A DNA stretch of 13,185 nt from an uncultured Lachnospiraceae bacterium. GTDB taxonomy: Bacteria > Bacillota > Clostridia > Lachnospirales > Lachnospiraceae. Each line of letters opens with the position of its first letter. The stretch's first letter is position 1. The notes beneath the pieces are model-generated. The model did not search any database and had not been told where the DNA came from. It saw nothing but the letters and a program-made list of their open reading frames with translations. The translations under genes and the position numbers were made by a program. Shown piece by piece: positions 1-5,923 of this stretch. The DNA lies in NCBI GenBank assembly GCA_902782715.1, contig CACZOG010000094.1, positions 1 through 13,185 of the forward strand. The letters run 5' to 3'.

Positions 1-24
1 GATGAGGTGTCTGCTTCCTCATCC
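1..24. repeat. Inverted-orientation palindromic repeat end, cut by window edge
   Basis: The first bases, GATGAGGTGT, are the exact reverse complement of ACACCTCATC at 465-474 on the other side of the DUF559 gene. Locally, GATGAGG (1-7) pairs with CCTCATC (17-23) around a 9-base loop, so this is a hairpin in its own right. It is probably the edge of another copy of the CACCTCATCC repeat family, but the rest lies outside the window. Confidence 0.6.
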
Positions 25-95
25 ATAAATATCTAAATTAAATATTTCTTTACTATAAATAACTTAATCAATAATTATATTCATGATTAAATCAT

Positions 96-443
96 TCATT
101 TTAAATACTTCAAAATATCCTCACAAACGCTCTCAAAATTCCGATTAACATCCAAATTGGAATATCTTAAAACCTTAATACCATTACTTCTAAAATATTC
201 ATCTCTTTCGATATCTTTGGCTTTTCCTTCATCCTCATAATGCTGAGAGCCATCGAGTTCAACAACTATTTTGAATTGAGCACAATAGAAATCTACTATA
301 TAAGGACCAATTACTTTTTGCCTGTTGAATGTTATCGGCAGGCCTTTTAAAAAATCATACCAGAGGTGCCGTTCTTCTTTGGTCATGTCTTTTCTGAGTC
401 TTTGAGCATTGCTTTTTAGTTTGGGATTGTTTTTATCGTTCAG
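96..443 (-). CDS. DUF559 (Vsr-like / PD-(D/E)XK fold) nuclease-family protein, probable CTG start
   Basis: A 115-residue protein of the DUF559 family, which is related to very-short-patch-repair (Vsr) type endonucleases; cellular roles of DUF559 proteins are mostly unknown. Visible family marks are the N-terminal block LRKDMTKEERHLW (residues 16-28), the core Asp in IVDFYC (Asp51), the VELDGSQHY block (61-69, with Glu62 and Asp64 as likely metal ligands) and the C-terminal IKVLRYSN strand. The first ATG is at 384-386, but the family's usual N-terminus continues upstream in frame for 19 codons to a CTG at 441-443, preceded by AGAGG at suitable spacing. An in-frame TAA lies a few codons above it, and no ATG, GTG or TTG is available between. 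I therefore place the start at CTG; the fallback is 96..386 (96 aa). It follows the ketosynthase gene on the same strand but is separated by a repeat element, so it is probably an insertion-like passenger rather than a pathway member. Confidence 0.75.
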   Translation of the reverse strand: MNDKNNPKLKSNAQRLRKDMTKEERHLWYDFLKGLPITFNRQKVIGPYIVDFYCAQFKIVVELDGSQHYEDEGKAKDIERDEYFRSNGIKVLRYSNLDVNRNFESVCEDILKYLK

Positions 444-464
444 ATTTGACCTCTTTTCTTAAAA

Positions 465-578
465 ACACCTCATCCGTCGACTGCGTCGACACCTTGTCTG
501 CGCTCCCGCTCCGGTCGGCGCAAAGCCGATGTCCACCGGACATCGTGCGCCCCTCAAGGGGAAGGCTTTTAAGCCTTC
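465..578. repeat. Composite palindromic repeat element, copy A
   Basis: Begins ACACCTCATCC and ends CCCCTCAAGGGGAAGGC. It contains at least three hairpins: GTCGAC/GTCGAC (476-481, 485-490; loop TGC), CGATGTCC/GGACATCG (527-534, 538-545; loop ACC) and CCCC/GGGG with loop TCAA (550-561). GAAGGCTT/AAGCCTTC follows at 561-578 and overlaps the last codons of the double ketosynthase. The same outer motifs recur at 2991-3155 and 3176-3197. Sitting directly after the ketosynthase stop, it may end or stabilise that transcript. On the DUF559 side it runs up to that gene's ribosome site. Confidence 0.8.
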
Positions 579-2950
579 TTGAGAACTACAGCTGTGTAAG
601 AACCGCCGACTGCGTAAGATGTAACAAGTACGTAGTTAAAGTTGGTTGTATCAACTGAACCCTTTGTTACATTTCCGCCGTTCATGATGTATGCATCCTG
701 ATTTGCGTTAAGTTCGCCTGCGAGTGTAAGTGATGCATGAGCAAGTGCAAGTGTTGCTGCTGCCGCTCTTGCTTCGCCTGCATAATCCTTAACGTTGATC
801 ACTGCGATCTCTTTATTGAATACATCTGCGTATACGTTCTTCTCGATATCGTCAACATCTTTGATACCGTTACCGAAACCGAATACCGCATCGATCTTTC
901 CTGCGTCGATTCCGGCATCCTTAAGTGCTTCTTCAATCGCATTCTTTAAGCCTGCATCCGAGCCCTTAACTTCGCCATATTCAACACCTTCATGTGTCAT
1001 GGCATATCCGACTACCTCAGCGTATTTCTTTGCGTTATGGCTTGCAGCCTGAGATGCGCTTTCAAGAGCAACGGTTACCGAACCGTCGGAGAGAACCATG
1101 CCTTTTTCGTTCTCGTAAATTCCGCCGTTTTCTTTTGCAACCATATCAAGCTGGCTGTAAAGCTTGTTCATTACATCGCTGTTTTCATCCGTACCTGATG
1201 CAAGCATAACTTTGGTTCTGCTCTGCTTGATTTCGTTTGCAGCATAGCAAACCGAGCTTAAACCTGACTGACTTCCGTTGGTAACGGTTACATTGTATCC
1301 TCTCATGCCTGTCTTAATGGAGAGATATCCGCCCGCGGCATTGTAAACCGTGTTGGGGAAGTTGAATGCCGAACCGTTCTGTGTACCTTCCTTGGAGATG
1401 TGCTCCTGGAATTCGTAAACCGTTGTAAGAGGGCCGTCGCCTGTACCGATGATCATACCGAAGTCTTCAGCATTCTCGTCATTGAATTCAAAGCCTGCAT
1501 TGTTGATAGCTTCGATACCTGAAACAACCTGCATTGTTGAAAGCTTGTCAAGTTTTCTGTAGAAAGCAAGTTTGATATCGAACTTGTCAAAATCTTCTTT
1601 GCCAAGTTCCGATACAAGGCTTACGCCGTCAACTTTATTCTTGTTGTTAACTGTCTCAATGTATTTCTCAACACCGTTACCTGAAGGAAGAACGATACCC
1701 ATACCTGTTACGTAGATGCTCTCGTTGTTCTCTTCTTCGCTCATCTTTCCTTCATTCTTTGAGAAGATGATACTTGCGTTGCTTCCGCCGAATGCAAAAG
1801 AGTTGCTCATAACGTAGTTAAGTTCTTTTGCCTTCATTTCGTTGGGCATGAAATCGATCTTGCCTGCCTTTTCCTTGAGTGCTTCAAGGTCTTCAGCCGT
1901 ATAACCGATCGTGGGCGGAACCTTATTATCAGTAAGTGCTTTGATCGCATATACTGCTTCGATCGCACCTGCTGCACCGAGGCAGTGGCCAACCATAGCC
2001 TTTGTTGAAGATACACTTAAATGATCGTTTGCATCGTCAAAGATCGTATGAATCGAAAGAAACTCTGCTTCATCATTCTTAGCTGTGCCTGTTCCGTGTG
2101 CGTTGATGTAATCAAGATCTTTCTTATCAACACCTGACTTATCAAGTGCTCTTCTTATTGCATACATCTGGCCGATTCCGTCAGGACGGGGAGCCGTGAT
2201 GTGATGTGCATCGGAGCTTATTCCTGCCGATAAAACATCACAGTAGATATGTGCGCCTCTGGCAACTGCATGCTCATAAGATTCTACGATGATAGCGCCT
2301 GCACCTTCACCTAATGTGATACCGTTTGATTTGTTAAAAGGTGAGCAGGGATTCTCGGAAAGTGCATGAAGTGCAGTAAATCCCGCAAAAGGAACGCTTG
2401 CAAAAGCATCTGCACCGCCTGCGATAAATACATCGCCTACACCTGCTCTAATAAGTTCGCATGCATATGCAACAGACATTGTACTTGCCGCACAGGCATT
2501 GCCTATATTTGTTACGACACCCTTTGCACCTGCCATGTTGGCTACATGGTTTGCGATGGATGCGATCGTCATCTTATTTATGTCTTCGGTCTTTTCGCCT
2601 TTTTCGATGTAGTTTTCAATACTTACGACACCGCCGACACAGCTTCCCATGATAACACCGAAACGTGCTGCATCTACGTTGGCATTTGTAATACCTGCAT
2701 CGTTTAAAGCTTCCTTTGAAGCCTGTAAGCAGAGCATTGATACTCTGTCCACTTTATCGTTCATCTCGATGTCGGAATCTTTAACTTCTGCTCCGAGATG
2801 TGCGTAACAGTCATCTGAATTTACGCTTCTTGTTTTATCTATTCCGGGTGTTCCCTTAAGGGCGTTATCCCAGCATTCTTCCACATTTTTTCCGATTGCG
2901 TTGATCATACCGAGACCGGTAACCACGCATCTGGCGTTAATATTACTCAT
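569..2950 (-). CDS. Single-chain double beta-ketoacyl-ACP synthase (active KS fused to inactive KS-beta/CLF-like domain)
   Basis: A 793-residue protein, about twice the usual FabF length. Residues 1-397 form a complete FabF/KS-alpha domain with nucleophile Cys153 (NACAAS), His285 in HGTGT, Lys317 and His322 in GHCLGAAG, so it should condense acyl and malonyl-ACP units. A short acidic linker (about 398-411) leads to a second thiolase-fold domain (412-793). That domain keeps structural landmarks (FPNTVYNAAGG at 531-541, a C-terminal GG turn at 782-783) but the Cys position reads GSQSG (Ser560), the HGTGT site reads FGNGI (Phe692), and the second His site is Asp722/Tyr723. This pattern resembles chain-length factors of type II polyketide and aryl-polyene synthases, here fused to the active partner. 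The start at 2948-2950 is fixed by AAAGGAGA eight bases upstream; the frame stays open to 3136 only through repeat sequence. It lies downstream of the carrier-protein gene. The product is unknown; both polyketide-like and specialised fatty-acid roles are possible. Confidence 0.9.
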   Translation of the reverse strand: MSNINARCVVTGLGMINAIGKNVEECWDNALKGTPGIDKTRSVNSDDCYAHLGAEVKDSDIEMNDKVDRVSMLCLQASKEALNDAGITNANVDAARFGVIMGSCVGGVVSIENYIEKGEKTEDINKMTIASIANHVANMAGAKGVVTNIGNACAASTMSVAYACELIRAGVGDVFIAGGADAFASVPFAGFTALHALSENPCSPFNKSNGITLGEGAGAIIVESYEHAVARGAHIYCDVLSAGISSDAHHITAPRPDGIGQMYAIRRALDKSGVDKKDLDYINAHGTGTAKNDEAEFLSIHTIFDDANDHLSVSSTKAMVGHCLGAAGAIEAVYAIKALTDNKVPPTIGYTAEDLEALKEKAGKIDFMPNEMKAKELNYVMSNSFAFGGSNASIIFSKNEGKMSEEENNESIYVTGMGIVLPSGNGVEKYIETVNNKNKVDGVSLVSELGKEDFDKFDIKLAFYRKLDKLSTMQVVSGIEAINNAGFEFNDENAEDFGMIIGTGDGPLTTVYEFQEHISKEGTQNGSAFNFPNTVYNAAGGYLSIKTGMRGYNVTVTNGSQSGLSSVCYAANEIKQSRTKVMLASGTDENSDVMNKLYSQLDMVAKENGGIYENEKGMVLSDGSVTVALESASQAASHNAKKYAEVVGYAMTHEGVEYGEVKGSDAGLKNAIEEALKDAGIDAGKIDAVFGFGNGIKDVDDIEKNVYADVFNKEIAVINVKDYAGEARAAAATLALAHASLTLAGELNANQDAYIMNGGNVTKGSVDTTNFNYVLVTSYAVGGSYTAVVLKKA

Positions 2951-2963
2951 TTGGATTGTCTCC

Positions 2964-3155
2964 TTTTGTAAATAATTTTGAGGATAATAACACCTCATCC
3001 GTCGAATTGTCGACAGCTTATTATCTTTTGAAATAATTTTGAGGTATGACACCTCATCCGGCGCTTCGTGCCGCCTTGTCTTATTTTGAAAATATTTTAA
3101 GGTTAAAGACACCTCATCCGTCGACTTCGTCGACACCTTCCCCTCAAGGGGAAGG
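2964..3155. repeat. Three tandem ~60-bp hairpin units (repeat copies B1-B3)
   Basis: Each unit reads TTTTG, an AT-rich stretch, a GAGG/AAGG block, CACCTCATCC, then a small hairpin. CACCTCATCC occurs at 2991, 3050 and 3110, a spacing of 59 and 60. TGAGGT (3039-3044) pairs with ACCTCA (3051-3056), and the other units keep a shorter version of this pairing. The second hairpin is GTCGA/TCGAC in unit 1, GGCGC/GTGCC in unit 2 and GTCGAC/GTCGAC in unit 3, so both arms change together. Unit 3 ends in the perfect stem CCTTCCCC/GGGGAAGG (3136-3143, 3148-3155). The array lies in the leader between the carrier-protein stop and the ketosynthase ribosome site. Confidence 0.85.
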
Positions 3156-3168
3156 CATCAATTAAATT

Positions 3169-3197
3169 TCGTCGTCACCGCCCCTCAAGGGGAAGGC
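3169..3197. repeat. Truncated repeat copy (CCCCTCAAGGGGAAGGC end)
   Basis: The segment carries only the right end of the repeat family, with CCCC/GGGG (3181-3184, 3189-3192) around TCAA followed by AAGGC. It resembles the right end of copy A more than copy B3 because CCTT before the C-run is replaced by ACCG. It lies 10 bases from the carrier-protein stop codon. Confidence 0.75.
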
Positions 3198-3207
3198 AGC
3201 ATAATAA

Positions 3208-3456
3208 TTACATATTCTCTACAACGTACTTTGTAAGGCTTGTGATGTTGTAGAAGTTTTCTTTGGCAACACCTGTCATGGCTACGCCGTATTCAGAATC
3301 GATGCAGGCAATAATTTCAAGTGAGTCAACTGAGTCAAGTCCGATACCGTCACCGAAAAGAGGAATCTCATAGTCAAGTTCTTCTGCGGGAATTCTAAGA
3401 TTCTCTGATAACATCTCTTTGATTCTTGCTGCAATTTCGAGTTCTTTCTCGTTCAT
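3208..3456 (-). CDS. Acyl carrier protein
   Basis: An 82-residue acidic four-helix carrier protein. The phosphopantetheine attachment site is Ser42 in GLDSVDSLE (residues 39-47), close to the classic DSL motif, so the holo form should carry acyl intermediates as thioesters in the cytosol. The start ATG (3454-3456) has AAAGGAGA seven bases upstream. It sits directly upstream of the double ketosynthase and is divergent enough from the usual FabF-partner ACP context (no fabD, fabG or fabZ nearby) to suggest a dedicated carrier for that enzyme; this is inference. The 257-base gap to the ketosynthase is filled with repeats. A D-alanyl carrier protein is unlikely because no dlt genes are present. 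Confidence 0.92.
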   Translation of the reverse strand: MNEKELEIAARIKEMLSENLRIPAEELDYEIPLFGDGIGLDSVDSLEIIACIDSEYGVAMTGVAKENFYNITSLTKYVVENM

Positions 3457-3480
3457 TTCGTACTCTCCTTTTAACTAAAT

Positions 3481-3520
3481 GAAAATTGTTTCTCTATTTT
3501 CACGGGGTATCCCGTTAAAA
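3481..3520 (-). promoter_or_regulatory. Two overlapping, mutually exclusive hairpins between acyltransferase and ACP genes
   Basis: A G-rich stem, ACGGG/CCCGT (3502-3506, 3511-3515) with outer TTTT/AAAA (3497-3500, 3517-3520), begins three bases after the acyltransferase stop. A second stem, GAAAAT/ATTTTC (3481-3486, 3496-3501), uses the same bases as the outer part of the first, so both cannot form fully at once. No U-run follows the stronger stem on the minus-strand transcript, so a simple terminator is unlikely. It may instead be an mRNA processing or stability element. Confidence 0.4.
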
Positions 3521-3523
3521 TAC

Positions 3524-4264
3524 TTAATTATTTGCCGCAATGCCTTCTTCTTTGCCGGCATTGTCTTCATTTGCGGCTGCTTTCTTTTCTCTGTACTTGA
3601 TTACATCATCCGTTACGAACTTGGGATTGCCGTATCTGTCTTTAAGATCGATGATAGCGTCCTTACAGATCTCTGCATATTTCTTAAGAACAACCGAAGG
3701 TCTTCCGGGCTCTTTGGCGAAATCGATGTAGATCGGCTTTCCGATTATTACTCTTACCGGCTTGAAGAAATCTACTTTTCTGTCAAGACAGATCGGAACA
3801 AGAGGAATGTTGCCCTGCTTTGCCAGCATCAGGAATCCTGGCTGGAATTCAAGAAGCAGTCCGTCCTTGCTTGTGTGTCCTTCGGGGAAGAAGAAAATGC
3901 TGTATCCGTCTTCTACGACTTTCTTACCCTTCATAAGCCAGGAAGTATCCATCTGCTCTCTGTCTAAGGGGATGTATCTTCTATGCATCAGGAGTCTGTG
4001 GAAAAGAACGTTTTTCTCGTACCAGTCTTTTCCGATAAAAGTGTACGGATAATATTTTCTTAAAATATCGAATGCGAAGACTCCGTCCGAATAACCCGTA
4101 TGATTCGAGTAGATAACACAGGGCTTTTTCATAACTTTGTCCGTCGCTTTTTTATCTTCCCAGATGATCCTTCTCGGATACATGATTCGAAGCACGGGCC
4201 ATGTTCCCACGTATAAAAACCAGATTATTACGGCCTCGAATGCCCAGTTTAATTTTTTTAACAT
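3524..4264 (-). CDS. PlsC-type lysophospholipid / 1-acyl-glycerol-3-phosphate acyltransferase family protein
   Basis: A 246-residue member of the PlsC/LPLAT family, which moves an acyl chain from acyl-ACP or acyl-CoA to a lysolipid or other acceptor at the inner membrane face. The catalytic block NHTGYSD (54-60) gives the H-x4-D pair His55/Asp60; the acceptor-binding block FPEGHTS spans 126-132 and VPICL follows. A hydrophobic segment at about 7-28 probably anchors it to the membrane. The start ATG (4262-4264) overlaps the stop of the upstream oxidoreductase in a TGATG arrangement, which implies translational coupling. With a carrier protein and ketosynthase immediately downstream, it may transfer the chain made there; the housekeeping PlsC role is the alternative. 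The acceptor cannot be read from sequence. Confidence 0.88.
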   Translation of the reverse strand: MLKKLNWAFEAVIIWFLYVGTWPVLRIMYPRRIIWEDKKATDKVMKKPCVIYSNHTGYSDGVFAFDILRKYYPYTFIGKDWYEKNVLFHRLLMHRRYIPLDREQMDTSWLMKGKKVVEDGYSIFFFPEGHTSKDGLLLEFQPGFLMLAKQGNIPLVPICLDRKVDFFKPVRVIIGKPIYIDFAKEPGRPSVVLKKYAEICKDAIIDLKDRYGNPKFVTDDVIKYREKKAAANEDNAGKEEGIAANN

Positions 4265-5016
4265 CACTTAACAACCTTTCCGTAAGGGCCGACGCCCGGT
4301 TCATCCCAGTTTAGATTGATCGCCTGTGCGAATGTATTGTGTCCGAGCATGGGTATCTGAAGTTTCTCTTCCGTTTCTTTAGAGAGTCTTCCGTTTATAA
4401 CGAACTCAGCACCCGCATCCTCGAATTTTAAAAGATATCTTGCGATCTTATTCTCGAATGTTTTCTCGGCAAGCATTCCGCCCTGAGGAACGAATATTCT
4501 CGTGTAATTGTCATGTCCGCAGATCTTGTCAAACTGATTGATGACCGCATCATAGCAGTCAACCGTCTCTTCATATCCGCATGCGGAAACAAGTACGAGT
4601 TTCTTCTTCATAAGTTCGGGATATCTCATCTCATGAAGGAATCTTCCCGTTGCTTCGTCTCCGTTTACCGCTCTGTATTCGGATACGAAGTTTATCATTC
4701 TGTCCATGAATGCTTTCATCTTGGAAGGAAGTCCGAAGAAGTAAAGAGGAAAGCTTTCGATGATGACATCCGATTCCATAACGAGTTTACGGATCTCGTC
4801 CATGTCATCTCTTATAATGCATTCGCCCTTTTTAAGCTTCCAGCAGCAAAAGCATCCGTAACAGTGTTCTATATTTTTCTCGCGAAGATTGATCTTAATT
4901 ACTTCAGTATTCTCTTCGCCGTTTTCTTTAACTATTCCGCGAACGAAAGCTTCGGCAACTTTGAGTGATGAACTCGAATTTCCTCTCATGCTTCCGTTTA
5001 AGAGTAAAATCTTCAT
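4264..5016 (-). CDS. Flavodoxin-like NAD(P)H-dependent FMN oxidoreductase
   Basis: A 250-residue protein of the NADPH-dependent FMN reductase / flavodoxin-like fold. The N-terminal strand and phosphate loop LLNGSMRGNSSSS (5-17) bind FMN. A cysteine-rich block, CYGCFCCWK (52-60), matches the CxGCxxC pattern seen in many clostridial members and may be redox-active or bind metal. ESFPLYFFGLPSKMKAFMDR corresponds to the second flavin-binding region and leads into the usual dimer helix. Beyond the core there is an extended C-terminal region (about 185-250) of unknown role. I chose ATG 5014-5016 because the family normally begins MKILLLNGS; GGGAG lies 11 bases upstream, which is rather far, and a GTG at 5032-5034 would add six residues. 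As first gene of the cassette it is coupled to the acyltransferase. It could reduce a double bond or quinone-like group in the acyl product, but the substrate is unknown. Confidence 0.88.
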   Translation of the reverse strand: MKILLLNGSMRGNSSSSLKVAEAFVRGIVKENGEENTEVIKINLREKNIEHCYGCFCCWKLKKGECIIRDDMDEIRKLVMESDVIIESFPLYFFGLPSKMKAFMDRMINFVSEYRAVNGDEATGRFLHEMRYPELMKKKLVLVSACGYEETVDCYDAVINQFDKICGHDNYTRIFVPQGGMLAEKTFENKIARYLLKFEDAGAEFVINGRLSKETEEKLQIPMLGHNTFAQAINLNWDEPGVGPYGKVVK

Positions 5017-5034
5017 AAGGCATACTACTCCCAC

Positions 5035-5238
5035 TAACCGTGATTATTTTTTATCAAAGTAGTTCCATTTTCAATAAACATTTGGTATGATATGTATGAA
5101 ATTCAGACAAATTGCCCCTGAATGCCTAAATCGAATATTAACTTAATGTTAACTTTTGTTAATTTGGGGTAAAATTGTCAAAAATATTGCAATCAATTGA
5201 GTTTGAGTATCATTGAATTTTTCTTAAGAGGGTTAAAA
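5035..5238. promoter_or_regulatory. Divergent control region with TTAAC/GTTAA half-sites
   Basis: AT-rich spacer between the minus-strand cassette and the TetR gene. TTAAC (5138-5142), GTTAAC (5148-5153) and GTTAA (5158-5162) form overlapping inverted repeats about one helical turn apart. A possible plus-strand -10, TAAAAT (5170-5175), sits just downstream, and a minus-strand TTGACA hexamer (reverse complement of 5176-5181) lies beside it without a convincing -10. Another weak plus-strand pair is TTCCAT (5063-5068) with TATGAT (5086-5091) at 17 bases. The placement suits a TetR operator controlling both directions, but no promoter here is certain. Confidence 0.5.
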
Positions 5239-5817
5239 ATGTCAACTTTTACCAAAAAAGCCATAATGGACAGTTTTGTAGAGCTTGCCCAAAGTATCCC
5301 GATGGATAAGATCACCATAAAACAGGTATGTGATAACTGTAAGATCAACAGAAACACATTTTATTACTACTTCCAGGACATGTATACGCTGAAAGAAGAG
5401 ATCATCTATGCCAAGGCCGGAAAGCTTTTCGTAAACATGGATTTTTCGTCAAACGAATCCTGGAAAGTTAATCTTCGTATCATCGGAGCATACGCAAGAA
5501 AAAACGAAATATTCATAAGAAATCTTTATAACTCAATGGGACGTGACGCGTTCGGCGATTACATTGTCGATGTAGTTTCTTCCATGGCTTATCAGAACAT
5601 AAACAGCCTTTATGAAACCAAGATCGCACCTACGGGTAAAAAGATTAGTGAAAAAGAAAGAAAAAGACTCGCATACTTCTTTTCTAAAATATTCGCAGAG
5701 ACTACGGTAGAATGGTTAAGAGGCAAAAGCTGCGACGATCCCGTGGATACGCTTGAACACGGTATCGAGATGCTCGACGGCGTTGTAGAACTCATGCTTT
5801 CAAATCTCGCCAAGTAA
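5239..5817 (+). CDS. TetR/AcrR-family transcriptional regulator
   Basis: A 192-residue TetR-type regulator. The N-terminal helix-turn-helix covers about residues 26-45 (ITIKQVCDNCKINRNTFYYYF), with the usual NTFYYYF recognition helix followed by a K-E-E helix. The rest is a helical ligand-binding and dimerisation domain ending in a family-like segment ERKRLAYFFSKIFAETTVEWL. The ATG at 5239-5241 has AGAGGG six bases upstream; the frame stays open to a TTG at 5197 but has no good ribosome site there. It lies between two divergent gene sets, so it likely regulates one or both and possibly itself. The ligand is unknown; DhaS-like regulators share this C-terminal type, but no dha genes are nearby. 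Confidence 0.9.
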   Translation: MSTFTKKAIMDSFVELAQSIPMDKITIKQVCDNCKINRNTFYYYFQDMYTLKEEIIYAKAGKLFVNMDFSSNESWKVNLRIIGAYARKNEIFIRNLYNSMGRDAFGDYIVDVVSSMAYQNINSLYETKIAPTGKKISEKERKRLAYFFSKIFAETTVEWLRGKSCDDPVDTLEHGIEMLDGVVELMLSNLAK

Positions 5818-5853
5818 ATGTACATGACTTATGATTTCAAAATCTTGCCGGGT

Positions 5854-5887
5854 AAATGGATACATTTGAAGCAAAAAATGTTATAAT
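5854..5887 (+). promoter_or_regulatory. Extended -10 promoter with adjacent inverted repeat
   Basis: TGTTATAAT (5879-5887) is a perfect extended -10 (TGn before TATAAT). No good -35 is present; GATACA (5859-5864) lies at 17 bases. The inverted repeat AAATG-GATA-CATTT (5854-5867) covers the -35 position and could be an operator. It is positioned to drive the hydrolase, acyltransferase and membrane protein genes separately from the regulator. Confidence 0.6.
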
Positions 5888-5923
5888 AAATATTTGGATT
5901 ATATATAAAGGAAAGGATTGAAA

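Noticed and set aside
446..658. Plus-strand 70-residue reading frame across repeat copy A
   Set aside because: It is translated repeat plus the antisense of the ketosynthase C-terminus, with no ribosome site or recognisable protein.
2366..2707. Plus-strand cysteine-rich 113-residue frame inside the ketosynthase gene
   Set aside because: Shadow of a strongly conserved coding region on the other strand; the many Cys come from antisense Gly/Ala/Thr codons.
2951..3136. Possible 62-residue N-terminal extension of the double ketosynthase
   Set aside because: The frame is open only because it runs through the tandem repeats. A strong ribosome site and a normal FabF N-terminus mark the start at 2950.
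2964..3197. CRISPR array
   Set aside because: Only three units, with imperfect repeats that are themselves hairpins and AT-rich spacers that are also repeated; no cas genes.
3479..3967. Plus-strand 162-residue frame with hydrophobic start opposite the acyltransferase gene
   Set aside because: It overlaps the conserved PlsC coding region in antisense and lacks a ribosome site.
5017..5034. GTG start adding six residues to the oxidoreductase
   Set aside because: The family usually begins at MKILLLNGS, and the GGGAG needed as ribosome site lies inside this extension.
5197..5238. TTG start adding 14 residues to the TetR regulator
   Set aside because: No ribosome site for the TTG, whereas the ATG at 5239 has AGAGGG at good spacing and gives a normal TetR N-terminus.
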